Assembly (NCBI GenBank): GCA_964347035.1
Contig: CAYFXE010000010.1
Span: forward strand, 1-64,000
From: CAYFXE01 sp964347035
GTDB lineage: Bacteria; Acidobacteriota; Aminicenantia; Aminicenantales; Aminicenantaceae
DNA: 64,000 nucleotides
Reading direction: 5' to 3'
The position numbers and the translations under genes were made by a program. Positions 55,301 to 63,921 of this stretch are shown here, in pieces. The notes under the pieces are model-generated. The model was not told the origin of the DNA. It did no database searches and saw only the letters and a program-made list of their open reading frames with translations. Every line of letters begins with the position of its first letter. Position 1 is the first letter of the stretch.

Positions 55301-55445
55301 CAACGAAGGTGGAGAAGCCCAGGCCCCGATGGCCAGGGCTGTCATCGGAGGGCTTCTCAGCTCTACCCTGATTACGTTGGTGATTGTACCCGTCATGTAC
55401 TCGGTCTTTGAAAGAATGGGCAAGAAGGAAAGAGCATTAAGTTAA
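52353..55445 (+). CDS. RND (AcrB/HAE1-type) efflux permease
   Basis: 1,030 aa, the normal length, with twelve predicted helices. Helix 1 begins [20 protein letters not shown]. The proton-relay region of helix 4 reads [20 protein letters not shown], with a single conserved Asp. The second half repeats it in [47 protein letters not shown] is typical of HAE1/hydrophobe exporters. It exports compounds through the adaptor and TolC-like partners just upstream. No regulator gene is adjacent, so control is unknown. Confidence 0.95.
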   Translation: [1030 protein letters not shown]

Positions 55446-55489
55446 AATTAAAAAAACCCTAACTTTGTGTGAGTCGAAAGTTTAATTAA

Positions 55490-56434
55490 ATGAAAAAGAA
55501 AACAAAACAAATTAAGACAGTCCTTATCAACCTGATCTCTTTATTTTTCTTTGTCCTTTTGTGTCCGGCTGGACTGCAGCAAAAAAAGCCAGAAGTCCCA
55601 TACGTGCCAACCCCGGAAAAGGTTATCGTAGAAATGCTTAATATAGCTGAAGTTGGCAAGGATGATGTGCTATACGATCTCGGCTGCGGCGATGGACGAA
55701 TCGTTGTCATGGCTGCAAAAGAGCTGGGTTGTCGAGGCGTGGGGATAGATATAGACCCTCTGCGCATAAAAGAAAGCCGAGAAAACGCCGTAAATGCAGG
55801 AGTGTCTGATAGGGTGGAGTTTTTACTCATGGATCTTTTCGAAGCGGATATAAGGCGAGCCACTGTGGTGACACTTTATCTTCTTTCGAAAGTCAACCTC
55901 AGGTTGCGTCCAAAGCTCTTCAGGGAACTCAAACCTGGCACGAGAGTTGTCTCTCATGAATTTAGAATGGGGAAATGGAATCCCGATAAAAGCACTGTTA
56001 TTGATGGTAAATATTATGAATATCCCTATGTATATGAGGATTTTTTAATTAATAATAACTGGAATGTGCACAATGTTTATTTTTGGATTATTCCTGCCAA
56101 CGTGACAGGTGTTTGGGAATGGACAATGCCAGCCATTTCCGGTAAAAAAAGTTACAGATTAGACCTTGATCAAACTTTTCAGGAAGTTAGTGGAAAGGCA
56201 TTCGAAGGCTCTACTTCAATCCCTCTTTACATAAAAGATGGAAAAATAAAGGGCGATAGACTAGAGTTCACCTTGGAGAGGAATCTGAAAGGACGCACAG
56301 AAAAAATTCAGTTTGAAGGGACCGTCAAAGATTATACTATAGAAGGCCCAGTGAGAATTGAAGGCAAGCCTGGTGTCAACCAGAAATGGCGAGCCAAGCG
56401 GGTTCCCTTGACAATGCGTCCTATAGACAAATAA
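55490..56434 (+). CDS. Secreted SAM-dependent methyltransferase with C-terminal beta domain
   Basis: 314 aa, a paralogue of 1256..2107. A signal/anchor (VLINLISLFFFVLLCPAG) is followed by the methyltransferase fold: motif I VLYDLGCGDGRIVVMAA, GIDIDPLRIKESRENAV and ATVVTLYLLSKVNLRLRP. Residues about 200-314 form a beta-rich domain of unknown type (GVWEWTMPAISGKKSYRLDL; INGTSG-free). It follows the RND permease by 44 bp and may share that operon. A modified lipid or exported substrate is possible; the substrate is unknown. Confidence 0.82.
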   Translation: MKKKTKQIKTVLINLISLFFFVLLCPAGLQQKKPEVPYVPTPEKVIVEMLNIAEVGKDDVLYDLGCGDGRIVVMAAKELGCRGVGIDIDPLRIKESRENAVNAGVSDRVEFLLMDLFEADIRRATVVTLYLLSKVNLRLRPKLFRELKPGTRVVSHEFRMGKWNPDKSTVIDGKYYEYPYVYEDFLINNNWNVHNVYFWIIPANVTGVWEWTMPAISGKKSYRLDLDQTFQEVSGKAFEGSTSIPLYIKDGKIKGDRLEFTLERNLKGRTEKIQFEGTVKDYTIEGPVRIEGKPGVNQKWRAKRVPLTMRPIDK

Positions 56435-56518
56435 TACGTCCTGTTCATATTAGACATGGGCTCGGAAACAGGCCTTTTCACTACCTGTGGGTAACGAAAA
56501 TCTTTATGGCAGGAAAAA

Positions 56519-58183
56519 TCATCGGTTCTGCATGTCCGCATCCCGTTTGGATTTGAATTCGCTGCCTTCCTTCCAGTTGGGAAAACTGTTTTCCATGCTC
56601 AAGCGGTATCCAATCTTAAAATACATATGTAAATCTTCCAGGATGCCTCTCAAATCCCAATCAGGATCATACTCATCCGAAGGTTTATGGTATTTTTCTC
56701 TGTTATATTTTTTCTTTTGGGACAGGCCCCATTCCTCTCCTTTTTCCAGATGTTGGATGCCAGAACCTGCGCTAAGCGACGGCACACCCTGTTTGGCGAA
56801 AGGAAAATGATCGGAGCGGAAAAAAGAGCCTTTTTCTGGAGTCGCGTTGGGCAGAACTACCCTTCCAACTTCTTCGGAATAGTCCTTAACATAATCATCC
56901 AGTTCGGACTGTCCGTAACCGATAATCCGGATATCTTTCATCCGGCCGTAGATATTCAGGGAGTCCATGTTGATGACCGCAACGGTTTTGTATAGGGGAT
57001 AAATGGGGTGGGTGGCGTAATAATGAGAGCCCAACAACCCCTTTTCCTCGGCCGTCACCGCCATGAATAAAATAGACCTTTTGGGAGGGAAGCCTAGCTG
57101 CTGGAAGGCCTCGGCCAGTTCGATCAGAGCCGCCGTACCGGTGGCATTGTCCAGGGCTCCGTTATAAATTTGGTCTCCTTCCAGGTTGGGATCCTTGCCG
57201 AAGTGGTCCCAGTGAGCGGTGTAAATGATGTACTCATCGGCCCGCTCAGAACCGGGAAGGATTCCGATGACATTCCTGGAGACGGCATTTCTGATGCTGT
57301 TTTCCAAGAGGAGGCTGGCTTTTAAGCCCAGGGAGACAGCTTGAAATCCGGGTTTTCCCGCTGATTTTTTTAAATCATCATAATTTTTCCCTGCGGCTTC
57401 AAAAATCGTCCGGGTTGTTTCTAAAGTGATCCAGGACTCGATGGTACACCTTGAGGCATTGCCGTCAGCCGACACAAGACTGAAATTAGGGCCGGTCCAG
57501 CCTTTCCGGACTACACCCCAGCCATAGGAAGCCGGTTCGGTTTCATGGATCACCACTGCGCAGGCTGCTCCCTGCCGTGCTGCCTCCTCGTACTTATAGG
57601 TCCAGCGGCCGTAATAGGTCATGGCCCGTCCCTTAAAGAGCTCCGGGTTTTGGGTGGCGAAACCGGGATCATTGACCAGCATGACCACGGTTTTCCCTTT
57701 GGCGTCGATTCCTTGATAATCATTCCATTGATATTCAGGAGCAACAATACCGTAGCCGACGAATATCATATCGGAATTCTCAACTGACACTTTTTCCTGA
57801 ACCCGCAAGGTCACGCCCACAAAATCATCTCCATAGGCAAATTCAAGAGGATTTTCTCCTCCTGTGATTGTAAGCTTGGTCTGAGGGCTGGCCGTGATCT
57901 CCACCAGAGGGACTTCTTGGAAGAAGCTCTCTCCGTTTCCTGGTTTTAATCCCGCATTTTCAAATTCTTCCTTTAAAAACGTAATCGTTTTTTCCTCACT
58001 CGGAGAAGCGGGGAAACGGCCTTCAAAATCATCTGAGCTTAGAATCTTCACATCCTTGGCAAGTTCATCTGCATTCAAGCTGGCCTCAGCGGCCTCGATA
58101 TCATGCGCTTTGCGGCCGCATGATAATAAAGTAAACATGGTTAAAGTCATAATCAAAAGACAGAAGAGGAATTTTCTCGTCAT
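56519..58183 (-). CDS. Secreted lipoprotein, M28 family zinc aminopeptidase
   Basis: 554 aa. The lipoprotein signal MTRKFLFCLLIMTLTMFTLL ends at Cys in LLSCGRK. The M28 zinc site has IYTAHWDHFGKD (His), GALDNATGTAALIELAEAF (bridging Asp), VTAEEKGLLGSHYYA (Glu pair), AVINMDSLN (Asp) and FRSDHFPFAKQGVPSLS (His). A protease-associated-like domain (residues about 130-300) precedes the catalytic part. It digests peptides at the cell surface, consistent with proteinaceous nutrition and complementing the cytosolic M1 enzyme. No partner gene is adjacent. Confidence 0.93.
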   Translation of the reverse strand: MTRKFLFCLLIMTLTMFTLLSCGRKAHDIEAAEASLNADELAKDVKILSSDDFEGRFPASPSEEKTITFLKEEFENAGLKPGNGESFFQEVPLVEITASPQTKLTITGGENPLEFAYGDDFVGVTLRVQEKVSVENSDMIFVGYGIVAPEYQWNDYQGIDAKGKTVVMLVNDPGFATQNPELFKGRAMTYYGRWTYKYEEAARQGAACAVVIHETEPASYGWGVVRKGWTGPNFSLVSADGNASRCTIESWITLETTRTIFEAAGKNYDDLKKSAGKPGFQAVSLGLKASLLLENSIRNAVSRNVIGILPGSERADEYIIYTAHWDHFGKDPNLEGDQIYNGALDNATGTAALIELAEAFQQLGFPPKRSILFMAVTAEEKGLLGSHYYATHPIYPLYKTVAVINMDSLNIYGRMKDIRIIGYGQSELDDYVKDYSEEVGRVVLPNATPEKGSFFRSDHFPFAKQGVPSLSAGSGIQHLEKGEEWGLSQKKKYNREKYHKPSDEYDPDWDLRGILEDLHMYFKIGYRLSMENSFPNWKEGSEFKSKRDADMQNR

Positions 58184-58253
58184 CGAAAAACTCCTTACGC
58201 AGGAAATGAGTGCCCTAGAATTTTTATGAATATCCGATGAAAAGTCAACCTTG

Positions 58254-58355
58254 TTGGGGTCAGACCTTCCTAATTTTCATAATAAGCTAAGTGTATATGC
58301 TGCCCTCGCATAATCGTTAAGGAGAATTATGAAAATTAGGAAGGTCTGACCCCAA
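58254..58355. repeat. Palindromic REP/MITE element with 30-bp perfect inverted repeat
   Basis: The first 30 bases (58254..58283, beginning TTGGGGTCAGACCTTCC) are exactly complementary to the last 30 (58326..58355), enclosing a 42-base loop. The GGGGTCAG-CCTT core is shared with 6033..6115. It lies between the M28 gene and the glutamate-synthase operon end, and could also act as a transcription stop for the latter. Confidence 0.85.
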
Positions 58356-58360
58356 TTTGC

Positions 58361-61009
58361 CTAATCCAAGGAGGTCCAATCAAGCTCATGGGTTTCGCGG
58401 CTGGCAATAATCTTCCGGAAGACCTCCTCTGGCCATTTGAGAACCCCGTCCACCATCAGCAGGTCATGCGGGATACTGATGCCGAAGAGGCGGCCGTTTT
58501 CCTGCAGATAGGGAAGAATTGTCGTCCAGTCTTCTCTGCGGAAGGAAATAAACTCCGCTCCGTTCAACTGATTTTCGGTGACCGTGTAGTAAGGATCATT
58601 CAGGTAGCAGGCGCCGCCTGAAGCCAGGGAAAACAGGTTATTCCCAGGATATTTCATTTCCAACCCGATAACTTCACCACGCTCATCATAAGTCAGACCG
58701 TTAATAATCACGAACCCACCACCCGTCTGATCGCCGGCCATAAAACTTTCCGCACAGTAATCAAGGCAGGTGCCGTTTATGATGGCCCGGATTCGTCCGA
58801 CAGCGTTGATCAGGGGGCGTCCTGCGGCCGAACCCATCACGAACGATTCTCCGCCTTTGGCTCCGTACAGGAACGTCTGACCCACATTCCCGAAGATCAC
58901 GATTTTTCCTGATTTAAGGATCTGACCCACCTGGTCCTGAGCATCGCCGTGGACATAAACCTGAGCTCCATCCAGACCACTCCCCAGGTAATCGCCGCTC
59001 GAGCCGTAAACATCGATCCGAACATCTTCGGTGTTTGGGCCGAGTCCGCACCCGATGAACCGGTCTCCCCGGCAGCGGTAAACGATAAAATTCCTCCAGC
59101 CTCTGGCATGGGTCCGAGCGATGACTCTAGAGACAGCCTCGGGTCCATCGTTGGGAAACTTTCCGGCGTCAATCACCATGGTATCAGAAGAACAGCTGGG
59201 TTTGGGGACAGCATTTTCCCAGGCGTTGCTCGCGTCGAGTCTTATCATTCCCGTGTTGTTCTTTTTTCCAGGGAAAGCCACTGAGTCCAGGATAGTCTGA
59301 ATTGATCGCTCTATGGCAGCGATCTGAAAGGTCCTCTGACCTCCGGCCGGATCCCATCGTCTGTCATGGAGCAAAGTCAGTTTTTGGAGTGCTTCTTTTG
59401 TCCCTTCTTTTTCGACCAGATTTTTGGTTCCTCTGTTGAAATTTTCATACTGATTATGTTGAAGGGCCTTCATCAGCTCCTTCAACATGCCCTGGAATGG
59501 ATCCTGAGGGGCGTTCGATGACCAGTCAGGAGTCTCATTTTCCGGTTTTCGTGGGTTCGCATCCCGGGCGGAAGCCGGGTCTGAGATCGGTTTCTTGCCT
59601 TTGTTGTTCGTCCTGCGGTCAAGGTGAATAAGCGGAGATTGTACTTCTTTTCGGCCTCCTGGATAAGTCTTTCCGCTTATTTCGTTACCGAACTTATCTC
59701 GGACATCCAGGACAGCGGAGCCGTTTTCTTTTTTCAGGGTATACACAAAAGCACCGTCTGTACAGCTTCCCCCTCGGGCAGCCCAGTACCGGTCTGCCAT
59801 CGACGGTATAGTGGTATCATCAAGGGCAATCTCTTCAAAAAATGCGTCGAGTGCTTGCTTTTCACTGGCGATAGCCCCGTAGCTTTTTTTGCCTTCCTGT
59901 AGGCAGAATACCTGCGGTCTGAGCATCGAGACATCTGTGATCCCGATAAGCTGTGGCGCTCCTGTTCCGGGCTCGGCCCGAGCGACGATGAAAAACCAGG
60001 GGCCGTCAGGCGAGCCGTGGAGATGGGCTGACTGGATCGCCCGGTATATTCGTTGTCGACGCTTCGTCAACCGTTCAAAATCGCCGTCTGGAGTAGGTGC
60101 CAGAGCTTCGATCACAAACTCCAGGGGATAGCCGAGCACCCGAGAGTATAAATCAAAAAGCAGCACTGAAACCTCTGTATCAGTGATAAACTGCGGGACA
60201 ATCCCCCACTGACGCAGGTATTCACACACAGCATGGTAATTGGCGAAATCTCCGTTATGAACAAGCGCTTCGTGCAAGCCGACAAAAGGATGGGCCCCAC
60301 CGGGATGCCAAACACGTCCTCTGGTCGGATACCGCTGGTGCCCGATCCATAGATGGGCCTGGGTCTCTTCCAGGCAGTAATAACGGGCGATCTCCTCAGC
60401 GTACCCGACAGCTTTCAGGATCATCAGATCCCGGCCGTGGGAGAGAACAAACGCGGCTGGATCTTTCCGGTTTTCGTAAAATTTTGCGTTAAGGTGAAAA
60501 CTGTTCTGAAAAACAAATTCATCCTCTGCGGCTTGTGTCTCTGTAATCTTATTTTTCTCGGAGAAAGGTTCCAGTTTCTCCGGTTTAACCCGGACAAAAT
60601 ACCGCCAGACAAGAGGCGGTTTGACCTCCAGTCCGGTTTCACGATAGTCGTCGAGACTCTCCTGTTTTTCGGCCAGGGAAACATCAAAAACGGATTCCAC
60701 GAATTCCTTCTCGACCGGGCCTTTCGCTTTTTCATCAAGGTAGGCAATGTGCAGGGCATAATGGTCTTTATACTCATCGAATAATCCGACAGCAGCCACC
60801 CCGCCGCCTTTCCCGTTTCCCCGGTTCCGCATCTGTTCGCAGGGGCGGATGATGCAGTTTCCCTTCAGCTTTTCACTGCCAATGATACCGATGACTCCGC
60901 ATCCCCCTTCCAGAGACCGTTTTTTCTCGATGGTTCTTCCTCTGACCATACTCAGACGAGATCGGGTAATCGTCTCTGCGATTTTTGATGCATTATCTCT
61001 AGAGATCAT
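58361..61009 (-). CDS. Glutamate-synthase-like subunit: class II amidotransferase plus GXGXG domain
   Basis: 882 aa. Class II (Ntn) glutamine amidotransferase: the catalytic Cys is in GGCGVIGIIGS near residue 37, so about 36 residues would be removed or act as a leader, longer than usual. GHQRYPTRGRVWHPGGAHPF and HNGDFANYHAV are substrate loops. From about residue 620, IDVYGSSGDYLGSGLDGAQV, GKIVIFGNVGQTFLYGAKGG and AGDQTGGGFVIINGL are the GXGXG beta-helix of glutamate synthase. It would release ammonia from glutamine and tunnel it to the FMN subunit, whose stop overlaps this start (ATGA). Confidence 0.9.
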   Translation of the reverse strand: MISRDNASKIAETITRSRLSMVRGRTIEKKRSLEGGCGVIGIIGSEKLKGNCIIRPCEQMRNRGNGKGGGVAAVGLFDEYKDHYALHIAYLDEKAKGPVEKEFVESVFDVSLAEKQESLDDYRETGLEVKPPLVWRYFVRVKPEKLEPFSEKNKITETQAAEDEFVFQNSFHLNAKFYENRKDPAAFVLSHGRDLMILKAVGYAEEIARYYCLEETQAHLWIGHQRYPTRGRVWHPGGAHPFVGLHEALVHNGDFANYHAVCEYLRQWGIVPQFITDTEVSVLLFDLYSRVLGYPLEFVIEALAPTPDGDFERLTKRRQRIYRAIQSAHLHGSPDGPWFFIVARAEPGTGAPQLIGITDVSMLRPQVFCLQEGKKSYGAIASEKQALDAFFEEIALDDTTIPSMADRYWAARGGSCTDGAFVYTLKKENGSAVLDVRDKFGNEISGKTYPGGRKEVQSPLIHLDRRTNNKGKKPISDPASARDANPRKPENETPDWSSNAPQDPFQGMLKELMKALQHNQYENFNRGTKNLVEKEGTKEALQKLTLLHDRRWDPAGGQRTFQIAAIERSIQTILDSVAFPGKKNNTGMIRLDASNAWENAVPKPSCSSDTMVIDAGKFPNDGPEAVSRVIARTHARGWRNFIVYRCRGDRFIGCGLGPNTEDVRIDVYGSSGDYLGSGLDGAQVYVHGDAQDQVGQILKSGKIVIFGNVGQTFLYGAKGGESFVMGSAAGRPLINAVGRIRAIINGTCLDYCAESFMAGDQTGGGFVIINGLTYDERGEVIGLEMKYPGNNLFSLASGGACYLNDPYYTVTENQLNGAEFISFRREDWTTILPYLQENGRLFGISIPHDLLMVDGVLKWPEEVFRKIIASRETHELDWTSLD

Positions 61010-63921
61010 TTCTGGCTCACTTCATCGTTCATAAAATTCAGGAGGTCCCAACGTCCCCGCAGCTGTCGTATGTTGTTCATTCCTAAGCCGCGCAGGCGTT
61101 GTTCTATGTAAATGGCCCAGCTTTTATACAGGTTGCAGATCCGGTCGCATACCCATTCGGGAGTCATCTGCGGCTCCAGCTCTGGGTCGGTCGTGGCAAT
61201 CCCGATCGGGCAGCCCCGGTCTCGTTCGCAGTTGCCGCAGCGGACACAGTCAATGGCCACCAATTCCGCTGTTCCGATGACGACCCCGTCCGCACCCAGA
61301 GCGATCGCCTTGAGTATATCTTCTCCGGTCCGGATACCGCCGCTCGCAACCAGCACAACCTCATCCCGAATACCTTCTTTAACCAAAAACTCGTGGGCCT
61401 GGGCTGTGGCATATTCGATCGGCATGGCGATGTTTTTCTTGGCGATGTCAGGGGCAGCTCCCGTCCCACCGTAAGAACCATCCAGGTGGATGACATTCGC
61501 CCCCGCATAGTAGCTTCCCACTGCGACCATATCTACATCCGAAGGAGTAGAGACTTTAACCGAAACAAGAACGTCAGGGTGTACAGAACGGATCCAGTCC
61601 ACATGTTTCTTGTGGTCTTCCACTGAGTACACACTGTGAAACGGGAACGGTGAGAACAGGTTCGTGCCGGGAACGGCTTCACGCATCAAGGCCACTTCCG
61701 GTGTATTTTTTTCTCCCCACAGATGACCGCCCCGCCCTGGTTTTGCTCCCTGAGCATACTTGAACTCGATCATCCGGGCACGCTGTATTGTCTCCTCCCG
61801 CACTCCAAACAGCCCAGTTGCGACCTGAGTAATGATATGATCTGCAAACGGAACGAGTTCGTTTGGATAGCCGCCTTCACCCGTACAGGTGAATGATCCG
61901 ATCTTCTTGGCTGCCATGGCCCGGCCCAACATGACGTTCAGAGATATAGAGCCATAGGACATTCCGCCTCCATAAATCGGGAGGGAGATACTCAACTTCG
62001 GGCCAGTGCGGCGTCGATTCAGCGGAATAGACAGATCTACCGGTCCTTTGACTGGTGCGACTCCGGGAATAGAGGTAGAAAGAAGCATCCTGTCAAACCC
62101 GCCTCCAGAGGAGCCGATCTGCTGCTCGGGTTTCAAACGTGTTGGTGAACCGGTTCTCGACATTCGATAGGTTTCGCGCAGCAGCGACGGCGTCCAGCGC
62201 GGATCACCCAGGACCGTGTCAAACGGGTCTTTAACGATTTCCAGGGCATCCCAGGGACAGACATTGACACAACACCAGTCATTTTCTTTACATGATACAC
62301 CGATGCATCGGCTGTGAACCGGTTCATCCAGACATAATTTACCTTCGATTCGGCGGTGGACATCATACTGACAGCTCACCACGCATAAAGCACAATCGGT
62401 GCAGCGAGTGCGATCAACAACAGCGCGCCATTCCCCGTGCTTTATGGCGAACCGATCCGGAATCAGCTTGGCTTTGACGTGTGGCAGTGGCTCCTCGGAA
62501 CCTTTCTCGGAATTCTCAGCGATGACCATGTGGGGATTATCGGGTATATTCTTAAGTCGTTCGCGAAAATTCCTGTATTCCTGGTCAGCGAACATCGCGC
62601 GACCGGTCTCTCCTCGCAGCCGCCGGACATCACGAAGCCCCATAGCTCCCAACACTTCCAGCAGTTGATCCCGCCATGAAAGCATGAGGTTTATGACCCG
62701 GGATGCTCCCCATCGCGGATCCAGCTCTTCAATTGCTTTTGGGTATGGAGTTCGATTTTCGTTTTCGCTCGGAATCCATTCCACGATGTCCATAGCAATC
62801 AACAGCGGAACATCCACAACAACTGCATCGGCGCCCATGATTATAGTTTTAGGGATATGTTCAGCAGCCGCAATCCCTCCCGAGGCCACAAGCGTTATCC
62901 TATCCCGCAGTCCTTCTTTTACCAGCGAAGTGTGGGTCGAGTGGAGGGAATCCAACAGAGTGACACCGTCACCGCCCCGACCGTGGATGTCGCCACTCAA
63001 ATGAACGGTCTCCGCCCCGCTACGGGCGAGTTCAAGAATCTGTTTCTCCGCTTTTCCGGATACAGGAACATTGATTACCGTGAGCACGTTTGGATTGATC
63101 TCTCTTGCGCGGGAAATTGCGGCAATCTGATCAGGGCCAGAATCAAACTCTACAATAGTCGCCCATTCGATAACGTCTCTGTACTGATCGATTTCAGCCG
63201 GTTTTAAACGGATGAGAAGATGGCTGTAGTATTCTTTAAGCTCTTTGGAAGTCCTTTCTGCAGGGATGGTTAAATAGGTCGTCAGTTTACTCGCTGCCAA
63301 AGCTAGGGAAGAAAGGGCTAGCGATCCAGGAAAAAACGGCATCAGCCCGAAAATCACCGGAATCGGGATTTCCCGGTTAAGCGGAATCAGAGATTTCAGG
63401 TTGCCGTCCTTGTCGAACACCATTCCACACAGGTCACTCACCATTTTTCCCAGAGTAACTGTGGTTGAAATGTGCTCCCGGCCGTGGATTCCGTCGCGTG
63501 TCGGGCGCACGATTTCAGACATGTCTGTCCAGATATTATCGTAATAATCACCGGCAAAATTCCCTCGGTAACCGGACCCGCTGACCGGAATCTTACCCTG
63601 CTCTGCCTGTTCTGAAATAGAGCGGATACGGTCAGGCGTGTATGTCTTATCTCCCAAGGCTTGAAATTCCTCGCTCACATGCATACTTAATGCTTCTCGT
63701 GGGCAGACCTGGATGCAGGCGAAGCAGTTCCGGCAGCAGTTGTCCTTCGGGTCGGCCATTAGGCGAGAATCTTCCTCTGAGCGGTTATGGCAATCGTAAA
63801 TACAGGCTTCAATACAGGTGCCGCAGTTAATGCAGCGATCACTGCGAAGGATGCGATATGGAGTGACAATCGGGTAGCGGGAGGATGTCGGCCTGGGTGA
63901 GAGGCGCTTCGGACGGATCAT
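61006..63921 (-). CDS. Ferredoxin-FMN glutamate-synthase-like subunit with internal duplication
   Basis: 971 aa built from two tandem modules of about 480 aa, each ferredoxin plus barrel. Module 1: CINCGTCIEACIYDC and CCRNCFACIQVCP clusters, then a barrel with LVKEGLRDRITLVASGGI and IIMGADAVVVDVP. Module 2: CTDCALCVVSCQYDV and WCCVNVCPWDAL, then YGGGMSYGSISLNVM, GAKPGRGGHLWGEKN, LDGSYGGTGAAPDI, LVKEGIRDEVVLVASGGI and CVRCGNCERDRGCPIG. The tail of both modules is also alike (ICNLYKSWAIYIEQRLRGLG; LMLSWRDQLLEVLGAMGL). Only module 2 keeps the FMN and glutamate-synthase motifs; module 1 looks catalytically altered. Confidence 0.88.
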   Translation of the reverse strand: MIRPKRLSPRPTSSRYPIVTPYRILRSDRCINCGTCIEACIYDCHNRSEEDSRLMADPKDNCCRNCFACIQVCPREALSMHVSEEFQALGDKTYTPDRIRSISEQAEQGKIPVSGSGYRGNFAGDYYDNIWTDMSEIVRPTRDGIHGREHISTTVTLGKMVSDLCGMVFDKDGNLKSLIPLNREIPIPVIFGLMPFFPGSLALSSLALAASKLTTYLTIPAERTSKELKEYYSHLLIRLKPAEIDQYRDVIEWATIVEFDSGPDQIAAISRAREINPNVLTVINVPVSGKAEKQILELARSGAETVHLSGDIHGRGGDGVTLLDSLHSTHTSLVKEGLRDRITLVASGGIAAAEHIPKTIIMGADAVVVDVPLLIAMDIVEWIPSENENRTPYPKAIEELDPRWGASRVINLMLSWRDQLLEVLGAMGLRDVRRLRGETGRAMFADQEYRNFRERLKNIPDNPHMVIAENSEKGSEEPLPHVKAKLIPDRFAIKHGEWRAVVDRTRCTDCALCVVSCQYDVHRRIEGKLCLDEPVHSRCIGVSCKENDWCCVNVCPWDALEIVKDPFDTVLGDPRWTPSLLRETYRMSRTGSPTRLKPEQQIGSSGGGFDRMLLSTSIPGVAPVKGPVDLSIPLNRRRTGPKLSISLPIYGGGMSYGSISLNVMLGRAMAAKKIGSFTCTGEGGYPNELVPFADHIITQVATGLFGVREETIQRARMIEFKYAQGAKPGRGGHLWGEKNTPEVALMREAVPGTNLFSPFPFHSVYSVEDHKKHVDWIRSVHPDVLVSVKVSTPSDVDMVAVGSYYAGANVIHLDGSYGGTGAAPDIAKKNIAMPIEYATAQAHEFLVKEGIRDEVVLVASGGIRTGEDILKAIALGADGVVIGTAELVAIDCVRCGNCERDRGCPIGIATTDPELEPQMTPEWVCDRICNLYKSWAIYIEQRLRGLGMNNIRQLRGRWDLLNFMNDEVSQK

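Noticed and set aside
61099..61626. Long open frame (175 codons) on the plus strand
   Set aside because: It lies antisense to the conserved FMN glutamate-synthase domain and has no family motif; it is a shadow of that gene.
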